64,000 nucleotides of DNA from Celeribacter naphthalenivorans (GTDB taxonomy: Bacteria > Pseudomonadota > Alphaproteobacteria > Rhodobacterales > Rhodobacteraceae): NCBI RefSeq assembly GCF_020524585.1, contig NZ_JAIVLK010000004.1, positions 248,001-312,000 of the forward strand, given 5' to 3'. Each line of letters starts with the position of its first letter. Position 1 is the first letter of the stretch. Below, piece after piece: positions 1-8,022 of the stretch. The translations under genes and the position numbers were made by a program. The notes under the pieces were generated by a model that searched no databases, was not told where the DNA came from, and was given only the letters and a program-made list of their open reading frames with translations.

Positions 1-65
1 TTGTTAATCCTCCTTGTGATAGCAGGATGGGCAGGAACGCGGAGGGGGCCCGGCAGAAAAACCGA

Positions 66-94
66 TTGACCCCCTCCCGCCAGCGGCATATCGC
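66..94 (+). promoter_or_regulatory. Probable sigma70 promoter of metK
   Basis: A -35-like TTGACC (66-71) and a -10-like TATCGC (89-94) are separated by exactly 17 bases. Transcription would start near 100, a few bases before the first stem of the SAM/SAH riboswitch, so the riboswitch would form the very 5' end of the mRNA. Inferred from spacing and context only. Confidence 0.5.
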
Positions 95-108
95 ATGTTC
101 ATCAACGG

Positions 109-156
109 CCCACACAACGGCTTCCTGACGTGTGGGCGACATAATCTAATGGAGCA
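109..156 (+). ncRNA. SAM/SAH riboswitch in the metK leader
   Basis: A 7-bp stem pairs CCCACAC (109-115) with GTGTGGG (130-136). Between the arms lies AACGGCTTCCTGAC, and downstream comes TGGAGCA (150-156), which can pair back to the GGCTTCC loop as an H-type pseudoknot. This matches the SAM/SAH class known upstream of Rhodobacterales metK. The pseudoknot strand GGAG (151-154) is also the Shine-Dalgarno sequence of metK, whose ATG begins 10 bases later. Ligand binding should therefore hide the ribosome site and give product feedback on S-adenosylmethionine synthesis. Mechanism comes from family knowledge; the sequence match is direct. Confidence 0.92.
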
Positions 157-164
157 CGACCCCC

Positions 165-1346
165 ATGTCCCGCCAAGACTACGTATTCACCTCGGAATCC
201 GTTTCCGAAGGTCACCCCGACAAGGTGTGCGACCGCATTTCCGATGCCGTCCTCGACGCTTTGATTTCCGAAGAGCCCGAAGCGCGCGTCGCCTGCGAGA
301 CATTCGCCACCACGAACCGCGTCGTCATCGGCGGCGAGATCGGCCTCACCGATCAGGACAAGCTGCGCGGCTACATGGACAAGGTCGACGGTATCGTGCG
401 CGACTGTGTACGCGACATCGGTTATGAACAGGACAAGTTCCATTGGAAGACGCTGGAGGTGACGAACCTCCTGCACGAACAATCCGCCCATATCGCCCAA
501 GGCGTCGATGCCGCGGACAACAAAGACGAGGGCGCCGGCGATCAGGGCATCATGTTCGGCTTCGCGACGAATGAGACCGAGGCGATGATGCCCGCCCCGA
601 TCCAATTCTCTCACGCTATTCTGCGCCGTCTGGCCGAGGTGCGCAAAAACGGCACCGAGCCGGTGTTGGGCCCAGACGCCAAGGCGCAGCTTTCCGTGCG
701 CTACAAAGGCGGCAAGCCGGTCGAGGTGTCCTCGCTCGTGTTGTCGACCCAGCATCTGGACGAAAGCCTGACCTCTGACGACGTGCGCGCCATCGTGGCG
801 CCCTACATCGAAGAGGTGCTACCCGACGGCTGGCTGACCGCGAACACGGTCTGGCACGTCAACCCGACCGGCAAATTCGTCATCGGCGGCCCCGATGGCG
901 ACGCGGGGCTCACCGGGCGCAAGATCATCGTGGACACCTATGGTGGCGCAGCACCGCATGGTGGCGGGGCGTTTTCCGGCAAGGATCCGACCAAAGTGGA
1001 CCGTTCGGCTGCCTATGCTGCGCGCTATCTGGCGAAAAACGTCGTGGCGGCGGGGCTGGCCGACAAGGCGACGATCCAGCTCAGCTACGCCATCGGTGTG
1101 GCTGCTCCCCTGTCGATCTATGCCGATCTGCATGGCACGGGCAAAGTCGATGAGGCATTGATCGAAGCCGCGATCCCGAAGGTGATGGACCTGACCCCGC
1201 GCGGCATCCGCACCCATCTGGCGCTGAACAAACCGATCTACCAACGCACCGCCGCCTACGGCCATTTCGGCCGTGCGCCCGAGGCCGACGGTGGGTTCAG
1301 TTGGGAACTTACCGATCTGGCAGAAGCGTTGAACAACGCGGTCTGA
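165..1346 (+). CDS. metK: S-adenosylmethionine synthetase
   Basis: This cytosolic enzyme makes S-adenosylmethionine from methionine and ATP in two steps, releasing phosphate and pyrophosphate. The 393-residue length is normal for bacterial MetK. Signatures visible are GHPDK near residues 16-20, GAGDQG near 123-128 (methionine-binding loop region), and the glycine-rich GGGAFSGKD near 266-274, which belongs to the nucleotide and phosphate site. The ATG at 165 is chosen because GGAG at 151-154 precedes it at normal spacing and the protein begins directly with the conserved [11 protein letters not shown] region. Expression is probably controlled at translation by the SAM/SAH riboswitch just upstream. 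A strong terminator follows, so it is monocistronic or weakly linked to queF. Confidence 0.98.
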   Translation: MSRQDYVFTSESVSEGHPDKVCDRISDAVLDALISEEPEARVACETFATTNRVVIGGEIGLTDQDKLRGYMDKVDGIVRDCVRDIGYEQDKFHWKTLEVTNLLHEQSAHIAQGVDAADNKDEGAGDQGIMFGFATNETEAMMPAPIQFSHAILRRLAEVRKNGTEPVLGPDAKAQLSVRYKGGKPVEVSSLVLSTQHLDESLTSDDVRAIVAPYIEEVLPDGWLTANTVWHVNPTGKFVIGGPDGDAGLTGRKIIVDTYGGAAPHGGGAFSGKDPTKVDRSAAYAARYLAKNVVAAGLADKATIQLSYAIGVAAPLSIYADLHGTGKVDEALIEAAIPKVMDLTPRGIRTHLALNKPIYQRTAAYGHFGRAPEADGGFSWELTDLAEALNNAV

Positions 1347-1358
1347 TCGGCCATAGAC

Positions 1359-1387
1359 AAAAGGGCGGGATTTCCCGCCCTTTTATT
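1359..1387 (+). terminator. Rho-independent terminator after metK
   Basis: A perfect stem AAAAGGGCGGGA / TCCCGCCCTTTT with a two-base loop (1359-1384) is followed by ATTTTG. It lies 13 bases after the metK stop and just before queF. Confidence 0.85.
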
Positions 1388-1405
1388 TTGGAGCCAGAGA
1401 GAGCC

Positions 1406-1870
1406 ATGGTTAAGACAGACACATCCAGCCTGACACAACTCGGCGGCGCGACTGCTTTGCCGGCCTCCCCTGAGGAAGCGGTGCTCGAACGTGTGCCGCA
1501 CACCCATGAGGGCCAGCGCTATGTGGCGCGGTTTACAGCGCCCGAGTTTACCTCGCTCTGTCCGATGACCGGCCAGCCGGATTTCGGCCATCTGATGATC
1601 GACTACATCCCGCGCAAATGGCTGGTGGAGAGCAAATCGCTCAAGCTGTTCCTCGGCTCGTTCCGCAATCACGGCGCGTTTCACGAGGATTGCTCGGTCT
1701 ATATCGGCAAGCGCCTGACCGAGTTTCTCGACCCCGAGTGGCTGCGCATCGGCGCCTATTGGTATCCGCGCGGAGGCATTCCGATTGACGTGTTTTGGGC
1801 CTCGGGACCGGATCCAAAAGACGTCTGGATCCCCGATCAGGGCGTGCCGCCTTACCGTGGGCGCGGGTAA
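1406..1870 (+). CDS. queF: NADPH-dependent 7-cyano-7-deazaguanine reductase
   Basis: QueF reduces preQ0 to preQ1 with NADPH in the queuosine pathway of tRNA wobble modification. The 154-residue protein is the short, unimodular type. Visible family landmarks are the nucleophilic Cys52 in [11 protein letters not shown], Asp59 seven residues later, the NADPH-binding motif ESKSLK at 75-80, and His93/Glu94 in AFHED. The frame is open upstream to 1301 but that stretch overlaps metK and the terminator. ATG 1406 gives the usual family N-terminus, with a purine-rich GAGAGAG just before it. The stop is 19 bases from the next gene, so the two may be co-transcribed. Confidence 0.93.
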   Translation: MVKTDTSSLTQLGGATALPASPEEAVLERVPHTHEGQRYVARFTAPEFTSLCPMTGQPDFGHLMIDYIPRKWLVESKSLKLFLGSFRNHGAFHEDCSVYIGKRLTEFLDPEWLRIGAYWYPRGGIPIDVFWASGPDPKDVWIPDQGVPPYRGRG

Positions 1871-1889
1871 TCGCCAACAGGAGGCCGAG

Positions 1890-2336
1890 ATGTCCGAGAC
1901 CCTGCGCGACCCTTTGGTGATGCTCATGGCCGGGATCGGCATTCCGATCTTTGCCGCCTTGAACGCGCAACTGGGCGCGCGCTTGGGGTCACCTGCTTTG
2001 GCGGCCTTGGTCTTCGCCGTTGTCGCCTTCAGTTCGATCTTTGTCTATCGCGCCGTTCTTGGCCCGCCCGTGCCGGTCCGGGAGCTGTTGCACCAACCGG
2101 CACATCTGTTTTTCGCGGGTGTGCTCTTTGCCTTCTACATCCTTTCGATCACCACGATCGCGCCCCGCTTCGGCGTGGGGAATGCGGTGTTCTTTGTGCT
2201 CTTGGGGCAAATTCTCTCTGCGGGCGTCATCGACCACTTCGGTCTGTTCGGCGCCGCGCGGGCGCCGATTTCCGCGATGCGCGCCGCAGGCATGCTGACC
2301 ATGGCGGCGGGGCTTTACATGATTCAGCGGGCCTGA
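1890..2336 (+). CDS. DMT-type small transporter, YdcZ family (DUF606)
   Basis: This is a 148-residue, very hydrophobic inner-membrane protein with about five predicted transmembrane segments, beginning near residue 9. It resembles the YdcZ/DUF606 branch of the drug/metabolite transporter superfamily, whose members are half-size and often work as pairs. The substrate is unknown. ATG 1890 is chosen because AGGAGG at 1879-1884 precedes it; the open frame reaches back to 1785 but would overlap queF. It is probably co-transcribed with queF and is followed by a short hairpin terminator. Nothing in the sequence ties it to preQ1 transport, although the position next to queF makes that worth considering. 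Confidence 0.7.
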   Translation: MSETLRDPLVMLMAGIGIPIFAALNAQLGARLGSPALAALVFAVVAFSSIFVYRAVLGPPVPVRELLHQPAHLFFAGVLFAFYILSITTIAPRFGVGNAVFFVLLGQILSAGVIDHFGLFGAARAPISAMRAAGMLTMAAGLYMIQRA

Positions 2337-2397
2337 GGGCGGGTCCGGTCAGTCTGGATTGCTTTCCATTGCTTTCCAGTCCGTTTCTTGGCAAAAG

Positions 2398-2420
2398 CCC
2401 CGCCGTAACACGCGGGGTTT
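2398..2420 (+). terminator. Terminator-like hairpin before trmB
   Basis: CCCCGC (2398-2403) pairs with GCGGGG across an eight-base loop and is followed by TTTT. It ends only four bases before the trmB start codon, so trmB has little room for its own Shine-Dalgarno sequence apart from the hairpin's GCGGGG arm. Confidence 0.65.
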
Positions 2421-2423
2421 TCC

Positions 2424-3197
2424 ATGTCTGACGATCAACAGCACCAATCAGGAGCCGAAGAGGGTGGTCACGCCTCCGGCGCACACGAAAGCGGCCACAC
2501 CTCCGGTGCTCCGTGGCGCAATTTCTATGGCCGTATTCACGGCAAGACGCTCAATCAGGCGCAAAAGGATTACCTCGAAGAGGACCTGCCCAAACTTGCC
2601 CCGGGGCCGGTGACCTGGGAAGAAAACCCGGAGCGCGAAAAGCTCGACCTGAGCGCGCGGTTCGGCGGCAAACCCGTTTGGCTCGAGGTTGGCTTTGGCG
2701 CTGGCGAGCATCTGATCCATATGGCGCAGAGCTATCCCGATGTGGCGATCATCGGCTGTGAGCCCTATGTCAATGGCGTGGCGTCGTGCCTCGGTCATAT
2801 CCGTCGTGTGGGCGGCCTCGACAATGTGGCGATCCACGCGGGTGATGCACGTGATCTGTTTGATGTGCTGCCGGACGAAAGTCTCGACAAAGCCTTTCTG
2901 AACTACCCCGATCCCTGGCCGAAAGCCCGTCACCACCGCCGTCGTTTCGTGACCGCAGAGCATCTCGAGCCGCTCTACCGCGCGCTGAAACTCGGTGCGG
3001 AATTCCGGGTGGCGACCGACATTCCGGATTATGTGCGCCAGACCATGGAAGAGGTGCCGCGCGCAGGGTTTGAATGGCTGGGCGAGAGCGCCGAGGATTG
3101 GCGCAAGCCGTGGTCGGATTGGTTCTCGACGCGTTACGAGAAAAAGGCGATCCGCGAAGGCCGCACGCCGCATTACATGACCTTTCGCAAAAACTGA
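2424..3197 (+). CDS. trmB: tRNA (guanine-N7)-methyltransferase
   Basis: TrmB transfers a methyl group from SAM to N7 of G46 in the variable loop of tRNA. The SAM-binding motif EVGFGAGEH, the acidic loop GCEPYVNG and the family signature NYPDPWPK are all present, and the C-terminus contains the conserved FSTRYE-type segment. Length is 257 residues. The first 30 residues form a low-complexity His/Gly/Ser/Glu extension before the conserved RNFYGR; it is longer than usual and probably disordered. ATG 2424 follows a terminator-like hairpin almost directly, so the true start could be slightly different, but no better Shine-Dalgarno/ATG pair exists before the conserved region. Confidence 0.94.
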   Translation: MSDDQQHQSGAEEGGHASGAHESGHTSGAPWRNFYGRIHGKTLNQAQKDYLEEDLPKLAPGPVTWEENPEREKLDLSARFGGKPVWLEVGFGAGEHLIHMAQSYPDVAIIGCEPYVNGVASCLGHIRRVGGLDNVAIHAGDARDLFDVLPDESLDKAFLNYPDPWPKARHHRRRFVTAEHLEPLYRALKLGAEFRVATDIPDYVRQTMEEVPRAGFEWLGESAEDWRKPWSDWFSTRYEKKAIREGRTPHYMTFRKN

Positions 3198-3207
3198 CGG
3201 AAACATC

Positions 3208-3231
3208 TGAGTATTTTGGCTGCAATGAAGA
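3208..3231 (+). repeat. Intergenic repeat copy 1 (TGAGTATTTT type)
   Basis: A 24-base stretch beginning TGAGTATTTTGGCTGCAA lies 11 bases after the trmB stop. A related 24-base stretch (19 of 24 identical) lies 12 bases after the trpF stop at 11422. Both sit in the same orientation directly after a gene. Function unknown. Confidence 0.45.
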
Positions 3232-3296
3232 CAGCCGATAGACCGCCTGCCGGGCTTGCGTTATCAGGTCTCCGGAGAATGTGAGGAGAACGACCC

Positions 3297-4646
3297 ATGT
3301 CCAGCCACGGCACCCCGATCCCGATGTCATCGCGCAAGAACGGGCCTTTGAAAGGCACGGCTGCGGTGCCCGGCGACAAATCCATTTCGCACCGGGCGCT
3401 GATTTTCGGTGCAATGGCGGTGGGCGAGACCAAGATCACCGGGCTGTTGGAGGGCGAAGACGTGCTCGACACCGCCAAGGCGATGCAGGCCTTGGGCGCT
3501 GATGTGGTGCGCGAGGGCGCGGGCGAATGGACCGTGCATGGTGTGGGCGTTGGCGGGTTCACGGAGCCCGAAGACATCATCGATTGCGGCAACTCGGGCA
3601 CGGGGGTGCGGCTGATCATGGGCTGCGTGGCGACATATGATTTTTGCACGACCTTCACGGGCGACGGTTCTTTGCGCAAACGGCCGATGGCGCGGGTGAC
3701 CGATCCTTTGGCGCTCTTCGGGACGCGGTCGGTTGGGCGCTCTGGCGGACGTTTGCCGCTGACGCTTGTGGGCGCTGCTGATCCGGTGCCGGTGGAATAT
3801 GAGACGCCGGTGCCCTCCGCGCAGGTGAAATCCGCAGTTTTGCTTGCGGGGCTCAACGCACCGGGCAAAACCGTGGTGATCGAGAAAGAAGCCACCCGCG
3901 ACCACACGGAGCGCATGCTCACGGGGTTTGGGGCCGAGGTCGTCACGGAGAAAACCCCCGAGGGCTACAATAAAATCACCCTCACCGGCCGCCCCGAATT
4001 GACCCCGCAAGAGGTCGCCGTGCCGCGCGATCCGTCCTCTGCGGCTTTCCCGGTCTGTGCGGCGTTGATCGTCGAAGGCTCGGATATTTTCGTGCCGGGC
4101 GTGAGCCAGAACCTGACGCGCAACGGGCTTTACACGACGTTGGTCGAGATGGGTGCCGAGATCGCGTTCGAGAATGAGCGCGAAGAGGGCGGCGAACCGG
4201 TGGCCGATCTGCGCGTGAAATACTCGAAACTCAAAGGCATCGAAGTGCCGCCCGAACGCGCCGCCTCGATGATCGACGAATATCCGATCCTGTCGGTGGT
4301 TGCGGCCTATGCCGAGGGCACCACGGTGATGCGGGGCGTCAAGGAATTGCGCGTCAAGGAATCGGATCGCATCGACGCCATGGCGCGCGGGCTTGAGGCT
4401 TGCGGGGTGACCATCGAAGAGGACGAGGACACGCTGATCGTCCATGGTCAGGGGGCGAACGGCGTCAAAGGCGGCGCCACCTGCGCGACCCATATCGACC
4501 ACCGGATTGCGATGTCCTTTCTCGTGCTGGGCATGGCCTCGAAAGAGCCGGTGATGGTCGATGACGGCAGCCCGATTGCCACCTCTTTCCCGGTTTTCGA
4601 GAAGCTGATGACAGACCTCGGCGCCTATGTGACGCGGAACAACTGA
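3297..4646 (+). CDS. aroA: 3-phosphoshikimate 1-carboxyvinyltransferase (class II EPSP synthase)
   Basis: This enzyme joins phosphoenolpyruvate to shikimate-3-phosphate, the sixth step of the chorismate pathway. The 449-residue protein shows the PGDKSISHR substrate motif near 25-33, RPM near 126, SAQVKSA, RDHTE and the C-terminal [10 protein letters not shown] segment. The overall sequence is of the class II (CP4-like) kind. Position 101 in GNSGTG is glycine, where the glyphosate-insensitive CP4 enzyme has alanine in GNAATG. A Shine-Dalgarno GAGGAGA sits nine bases before ATG 3297. The cytidylate kinase gene follows 63 bases later, a common alphaproteobacterial aroA-cmk arrangement leading towards rpsA. 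Confidence 0.96.
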   Translation: MSSHGTPIPMSSRKNGPLKGTAAVPGDKSISHRALIFGAMAVGETKITGLLEGEDVLDTAKAMQALGADVVREGAGEWTVHGVGVGGFTEPEDIIDCGNSGTGVRLIMGCVATYDFCTTFTGDGSLRKRPMARVTDPLALFGTRSVGRSGGRLPLTLVGAADPVPVEYETPVPSAQVKSAVLLAGLNAPGKTVVIEKEATRDHTERMLTGFGAEVVTEKTPEGYNKITLTGRPELTPQEVAVPRDPSSAAFPVCAALIVEGSDIFVPGVSQNLTRNGLYTTLVEMGAEIAFENEREEGGEPVADLRVKYSKLKGIEVPPERAASMIDEYPILSVVAAYAEGTTVMRGVKELRVKESDRIDAMARGLEACGVTIEEDEDTLIVHGQGANGVKGGATCATHIDHRIAMSFLVLGMASKEPVMVDDGSPIATSFPVFEKLMTDLGAYVTRNN

Positions 4647-4709
4647 AGCGCGGAAATTGACACGCCCGCGCGGCTGAGTCAGAACTTGTCTCCCGAACTG
4701 GAGGTTCAC

Positions 4710-5318
4710 ATGAGTTTCTGCATCGCCATCGATGGCCCCGCCGCCGCCGGCAAAGGCACGATTTCCAAAGCTGTCGCCAAGCATTTCGGATTTGCCCATC
4801 TCGACACGGGGCTTTTGTACCGTGCGACAGGGGCGAAGACATTCGAAGGGCTGACGCCGATCGAGGCGGCAGAGTCCCTGACGGCGAAGGATTTGGAGCG
4901 TGACGATCTGCGTTCGGGCGATGCCGGACAGGCCGCCTCGCGCGTGGCCGCCGTGCCCGAAGTTCGCGCCGCTTTGGTGGACTTTCAGCAGGCCTTTGCC
5001 CGTCGTGAAGGCGGTGCCGTTTTGGACGGGCGCGACATCGGTACGGTGATTTGCCCGGACGCCGAAGTGAAGCTCTATGTCATCGCCTCCGACGAGGTGC
5101 GCGCGACACGGCGGCATAAGGAATTGGTCGCGAAGGGCGAAGACATCTCTTTGGAGGCCGTCTTGGAAGACCTGCGTGAACGCGACGAGCGCGACGCGGC
5201 GCGGGCCACAGCGCCTTTGAAACCCGCCGACGATGCCACCGTGATCGACACGACCGAGATGAGCATCGACGAGGCGGTGGCTCAGGTGATCGCCCTGATC
5301 GAGGCCCGGCGGGGATGA
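4710..5318 (+). CDS. cmk: Cytidylate kinase
   Basis: Cmk phosphorylates CMP and dCMP with ATP for nucleotide salvage and recycling. The 202-residue protein begins [17 protein letters not shown], in which GPAAAGKGT is the P-loop. DGRDIGT near residue 110 and the arginine-rich lid segment (ERDERDAAR) are also present. ATG 4710 is preferred to an upstream in-frame TTG at 4686 because GGAGG lies six bases before the ATG and the conserved domain begins at its second residue. Its last four bases overlap the next start codon (ATGA), so the two genes are translationally coupled. Confidence 0.95.
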   Translation: MSFCIAIDGPAAAGKGTISKAVAKHFGFAHLDTGLLYRATGAKTFEGLTPIEAAESLTAKDLERDDLRSGDAGQAASRVAAVPEVRAALVDFQQAFARREGGAVLDGRDIGTVICPDAEVKLYVIASDEVRATRRHKELVAKGEDISLEAVLEDLRERDERDAARATAPLKPADDATVIDTTEMSIDEAVAQVIALIEARRG

Positions 5319-6262
5319 CGGCCAAGCTCGTCCTCCATCTGCCCGATCACGAGAGGGCGGCCTTGGAGGCGGGCAAGATGGCGTCGCTTTATCCGCGCCT
5401 CAAACGCATGATCGAACGGCGCGGCGGCAGGGTGGAGATCGCCCCACGCTTCCCGCCCACAGCGCCGGACGGCAACCTTCATGTCGTTGACAATGCCCGC
5501 AAACCGCATCCGGATGTGCTGATTTCTGCGCTGGCCTATCTTGAGGGCTGCTGGCATCTGGACCCCAAAGGCGTGCTGGCCGACAGCTCTATCGCCGAAC
5601 GCCCTTTCGATCCAGAGACGGTCGATCCGGTGGAGGCGGAGGCCTATGTGGCCACGCTCAGGGTGCGGTTTTCCGACCAGCGCAACTCGCGCTATCATCA
5701 AAAGAAATCCGTTGAGGAAATCGACCCAGAGGGCATCGTGGTCTTTCTGCAAGGCCCGCCGCCCTATCGTCGCGGGCATGCCTATATGGGGCTCGATGAG
5801 ATGCTGCGCACTGTGCTGGAGGGTGCGGGCGGGCGTCCCGTCTACATCAAACCGCATCCGATCCGCAAAGACGAAGGTGTGCAGGTGATCAAGGGCCTGA
5901 AAGAGCTGGGTTACAGGCCGATCAAGACCAACGCCAATGTGCATGACCTGTTGCGTCAGGCGGCGGTGACGGTCTCGGCCAATTCGGCGGCCTCTCTCGA
6001 AGGCTTCCTGCATGGCACGCCGACGCTTTTGTTCGCGCGCGCCGATTTCGATCAGGTGGCGGGGATCGTGCGGACGCCGGAGGACTTCGCCCCCGCGCTG
6101 GAGCAGGCTTTGGCGGGCAGGCGTGATTACACGAAATTTCTCACTTGGTATTTCTCGCAATGCCTGTGGCTGGACGATCCGGAGTTCGAGGCGCAGGTCA
6201 TGCGCCGCTTTGCGGAGATCGGATTTGATGCCGACCGGCTTGGGTTGTCAGATATTTCATGA
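5315..6262 (+). CDS. Capsule polysaccharide biosynthesis-like protein (KpsC/KpsS-like)
   Basis: The 315-residue cytosolic protein has two motifs typical of the C-terminal half of capsule/Kdo-transferase-like GT-B folds: KPHP near residue 190 and [14 protein letters not shown] near 226-239, the latter resembling the nucleotide-sugar-binding loop of the PF05159 group. It starts by a four-base ATGA overlap with cmk and so belongs to the aroA-cmk transcription unit. No signal peptide or membrane segment is seen. Assignment to the capsule family rests on these motifs only; acceptor and donor are unknown, and a nonpolysaccharide role cannot be excluded. Confidence 0.55.
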   Translation: MTAKLVLHLPDHERAALEAGKMASLYPRLKRMIERRGGRVEIAPRFPPTAPDGNLHVVDNARKPHPDVLISALAYLEGCWHLDPKGVLADSSIAERPFDPETVDPVEAEAYVATLRVRFSDQRNSRYHQKKSVEEIDPEGIVVFLQGPPPYRRGHAYMGLDEMLRTVLEGAGGRPVYIKPHPIRKDEGVQVIKGLKELGYRPIKTNANVHDLLRQAAVTVSANSAASLEGFLHGTPTLLFARADFDQVAGIVRTPEDFAPALEQALAGRRDYTKFLTWYFSQCLWLDDPEFEAQVMRRFAEIGFDADRLGLSDIS

Positions 6263-6294
6263 GGTGAGCGGATCGTTTCTGCTCAGCGGCATCG

Positions 6295-6323
6295 GCGCCG
6301 GGGCAAAACGGCGCGTTTTTGTT
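6295..6323 (+). terminator. Terminator after the cmk transcription unit
   Basis: GCGCCG (6295-6300) pairs with CGGCGC (6309-6314) over an eight-base loop and is followed by GTTTTTGTTT. Confidence 0.7.
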
Positions 6324-6439
6324 TAATGAAAACAAAACTCTGCGGAAAGGGTGGAGCGGGATGTGCGTTTCGGGAGATTTGTGTGTCGCTGCAGGTGCGC
6401 GCAGATTGAGGGCAACGCAACCTCTCTTGGAGACATCTC

Positions 6440-7072
6440 ATGTTTCTCGACAAATTGAACTGGCGCTATGCCACCAAAGTTATGGACCGGTAGAAACCGG
6501 TGGACGAGGCCAAAGTGGCCCGGATCGTCGAAGCCATCCGCATGGCGCCGACTTCGTCCGGGCTTCAGCCCTTTCACCTCTTCGTCATCCGCAACGCCGA
6601 GCTGAAATCCAAACTCAAAGCGGCGGCCAATGCCAAGGATTTGGTGACGGACAGTTCGCATTTCTTGGTCTTCGCCGCGTTTGACACCTACACGGAGGCG
6701 CGGATCGATGCGGTCGTGGCCCGTCATGCGGTCGAACGTCCGGGCACCGAGGCGGCACTCGACACCTATTACGACACGCTCAAGGCGTCTTACCTGCCGC
6801 GCCCGGATGACGTGAATTTCGATCACGCCGCACGTCAGACCTATAATGCACTGGGCTTTGCGCTGGCTGCCGCCGCCGAGCTTGAGGTCGACAGCACGCC
6901 GATGGAGGGGGTCGACAACGCGAAATTCGATGAGATTCTCGGGTTGAAAGACAAAGGCCTCAAATCCGTCGTGGCGCTTGCGCTTGGCACGCGACAGGCC
7001 GAGAGCGATTGGCTTTTGCCGCTCAAAAAGGTTCGCACGCCAGCCTATGATCTGGTCACGGATTTGAATTGA
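6440..7072 (+). pseudogene. Nitroreductase-family gene interrupted by an in-frame amber codon
   Basis: Reading from ATG 6440 gives MFLDKLNWRYATKVMDR, then TAG at 6491-6493, then KPVDEAKV and the rest of an oxygen-insensitive NAD(P)H nitroreductase-type flavoprotein. Conserved pieces after the stop include MAPTSSGLQPF near residue 35 and the C-terminal SDWLLPLKKVR. A GGAG Shine-Dalgarno sequence precedes ATG 6440, and the residues before the stop (NWRYATK) are the family's FMN-phosphate-binding start. The region is therefore one gene cut by a nonsense codon at position 18. Translation could restart at GTG 6500 to give 190 residues lacking the FMN-binding arginine, which would probably be inactive. 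A sequencing error or amber readthrough is the alternative. Confidence 0.78.
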
Positions 7073-7130
7073 GCCGCAGCGTGATCTTTTGAGGTGCTCA
7101 GCTGTGCTAAAATATATGTGACTTTGATGG

Positions 7131-7166
7131 AGGTGGCCAAAATTTTGCGGCCACCTTTTCTTTTTT
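7131..7166 (+). terminator. Terminator after the nitroreductase remnant
   Basis: AGGTGGCC (7131-7138) pairs with GGCCACCT (7149-7156) and is followed by a T-rich run TTTCTTTTTT. Confidence 0.85.
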
Positions 7167-7270
7167 GAACAGTGCTGTGCGAATTTATCTTGCCTGTTCC
7201 CTTACGCTGGGGCAATTTCGCGCGACTGCATGGACTGTGCAGTTGGACTTTTGCGCGAGGAGGACCCGAT

Positions 7271-7780
7271 ATGGAGCGCCGCGTAACCCCCTATGTACAA
7301 GTTCTGTATCGTTCTGTTGCCCGCCATGAAGATTTTCACCCCTCGGATCTCGACATCCTGCGGACCGCCATCAAATTCAATGCCGATCATGATGTGACCG
7401 GCATCCTGCTGCGCATCGACGAGCAGTTCTTTCAGGCGCTGCACGGTCCGGTGCTGCATATCGACGCGCTCATGACCCGCATCGCGGCTGACGACCGGCA
7501 TCAGAATGTAGAGATTCTGCTGCACGAAGAGGCTATGGAAACCTCGCCCTTTGCCGATTGGTCGATGTCCTATGACTCGATCCTCGGTTTCGAGCAGGAG
7601 TTAGGGCTGCAGGAGGACAACAGCTATCCGGTGATCACTCCCGATCGCGCCCGCGAACTCATCGCACTCTTCGCCAAAACCGCCACCAGCGTCGCCACCT
7701 ACGGCTCCGCCTTCCCCTACGCGCGGCTCTCGGGCGAAAACGACGCAGCCTATCTTGAGCGTCTCGACGGATTGGCGTGA
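7271..7780 (+). CDS. BLUF-domain blue-light sensor protein
   Basis: The N-terminal 95 residues form a BLUF domain, which binds FAD and senses blue light. The key residues align with AppA: Tyr13 in VLYRS (AppA Tyr21), Asn37 in KFNAD (Asn45), Gln55 in FFQALHG (Gln63), and the Trp of DWSM (Trp104). The protein has 169 residues, so about 70 residues follow the photosensor domain with no recognisable output domain, as in short PixD/BlsA-like proteins that act through a partner. ATG 7271 is chosen because GAGGAGG precedes it. It stands alone between two terminators. Its partner or target is not visible in the window. Confidence 0.88.
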   Translation: MERRVTPYVQVLYRSVARHEDFHPSDLDILRTAIKFNADHDVTGILLRIDEQFFQALHGPVLHIDALMTRIAADDRHQNVEILLHEEAMETSPFADWSMSYDSILGFEQELGLQEDNSYPVITPDRARELIALFAKTATSVATYGSAFPYARLSGENDAAYLERLDGLA

Positions 7781-7803
7781 GGGCGGGGCAAAGCTGATTT
7801 CCC

Positions 7804-7832
7804 TTGCTTTTCACGGGATTCGCGCCTATACG
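7804..7832 (+). promoter_or_regulatory. Probable promoter of rpsA
   Basis: TTGCTT (7804-7809) and TATACG (7827-7832) are spaced by 17 bases, about 190 bases before the rpsA start. This fits an alphaproteobacterial housekeeping promoter; no experimental support. Confidence 0.45.
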
Positions 7833-7877
7833 CGCGCCAGTCTATGAGGCCATCAGACGTCATCAAGACACTCCGGG

Positions 7878-7919
7878 CAGGGTCGAAGAACAGCTTCGGC
7901 CCTGATTTGTGTTTTTCCC
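7878..7919 (+). terminator. Terminator- or attenuator-like hairpin in the rpsA leader
   Basis: CAGGGTCGAAG (7878-7888) pairs with CTTCGGCCCTG (7894-7904) over a five-base loop, with one T-G pair, and is followed by ATTTGTGTTTTT. If the promoter at 7804 is real, this lies inside the rpsA leader, about 110 bases before the start codon, and could act as an attenuator. Alternatively it is the terminator of the BLUF gene. Confidence 0.5.
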
Positions 7920-8022
7920 GCAGTGCCTTCTGAGCGTTGGTTTTATAGGCAATCTGAAATCAAGACCGGTGGAGACAACCGCCCGGCCCGCATAAACGTA
8001 TGAAAAGGAATCTAGAGACCAC

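Noticed and set aside
102-755. Long minus-strand open frame opposite metK
   Set aside because: It is the antisense of a strongly conserved gene in GC-rich DNA; its composition (Gly/His/Ala-rich) and lack of a ribosome site mark it as a shadow frame.
3327-5117. 596-codon minus-strand open frame opposite aroA and cmk
   Set aside because: Two conserved plus-strand genes fill the same region; the product is Arg/His-rich without any domain.
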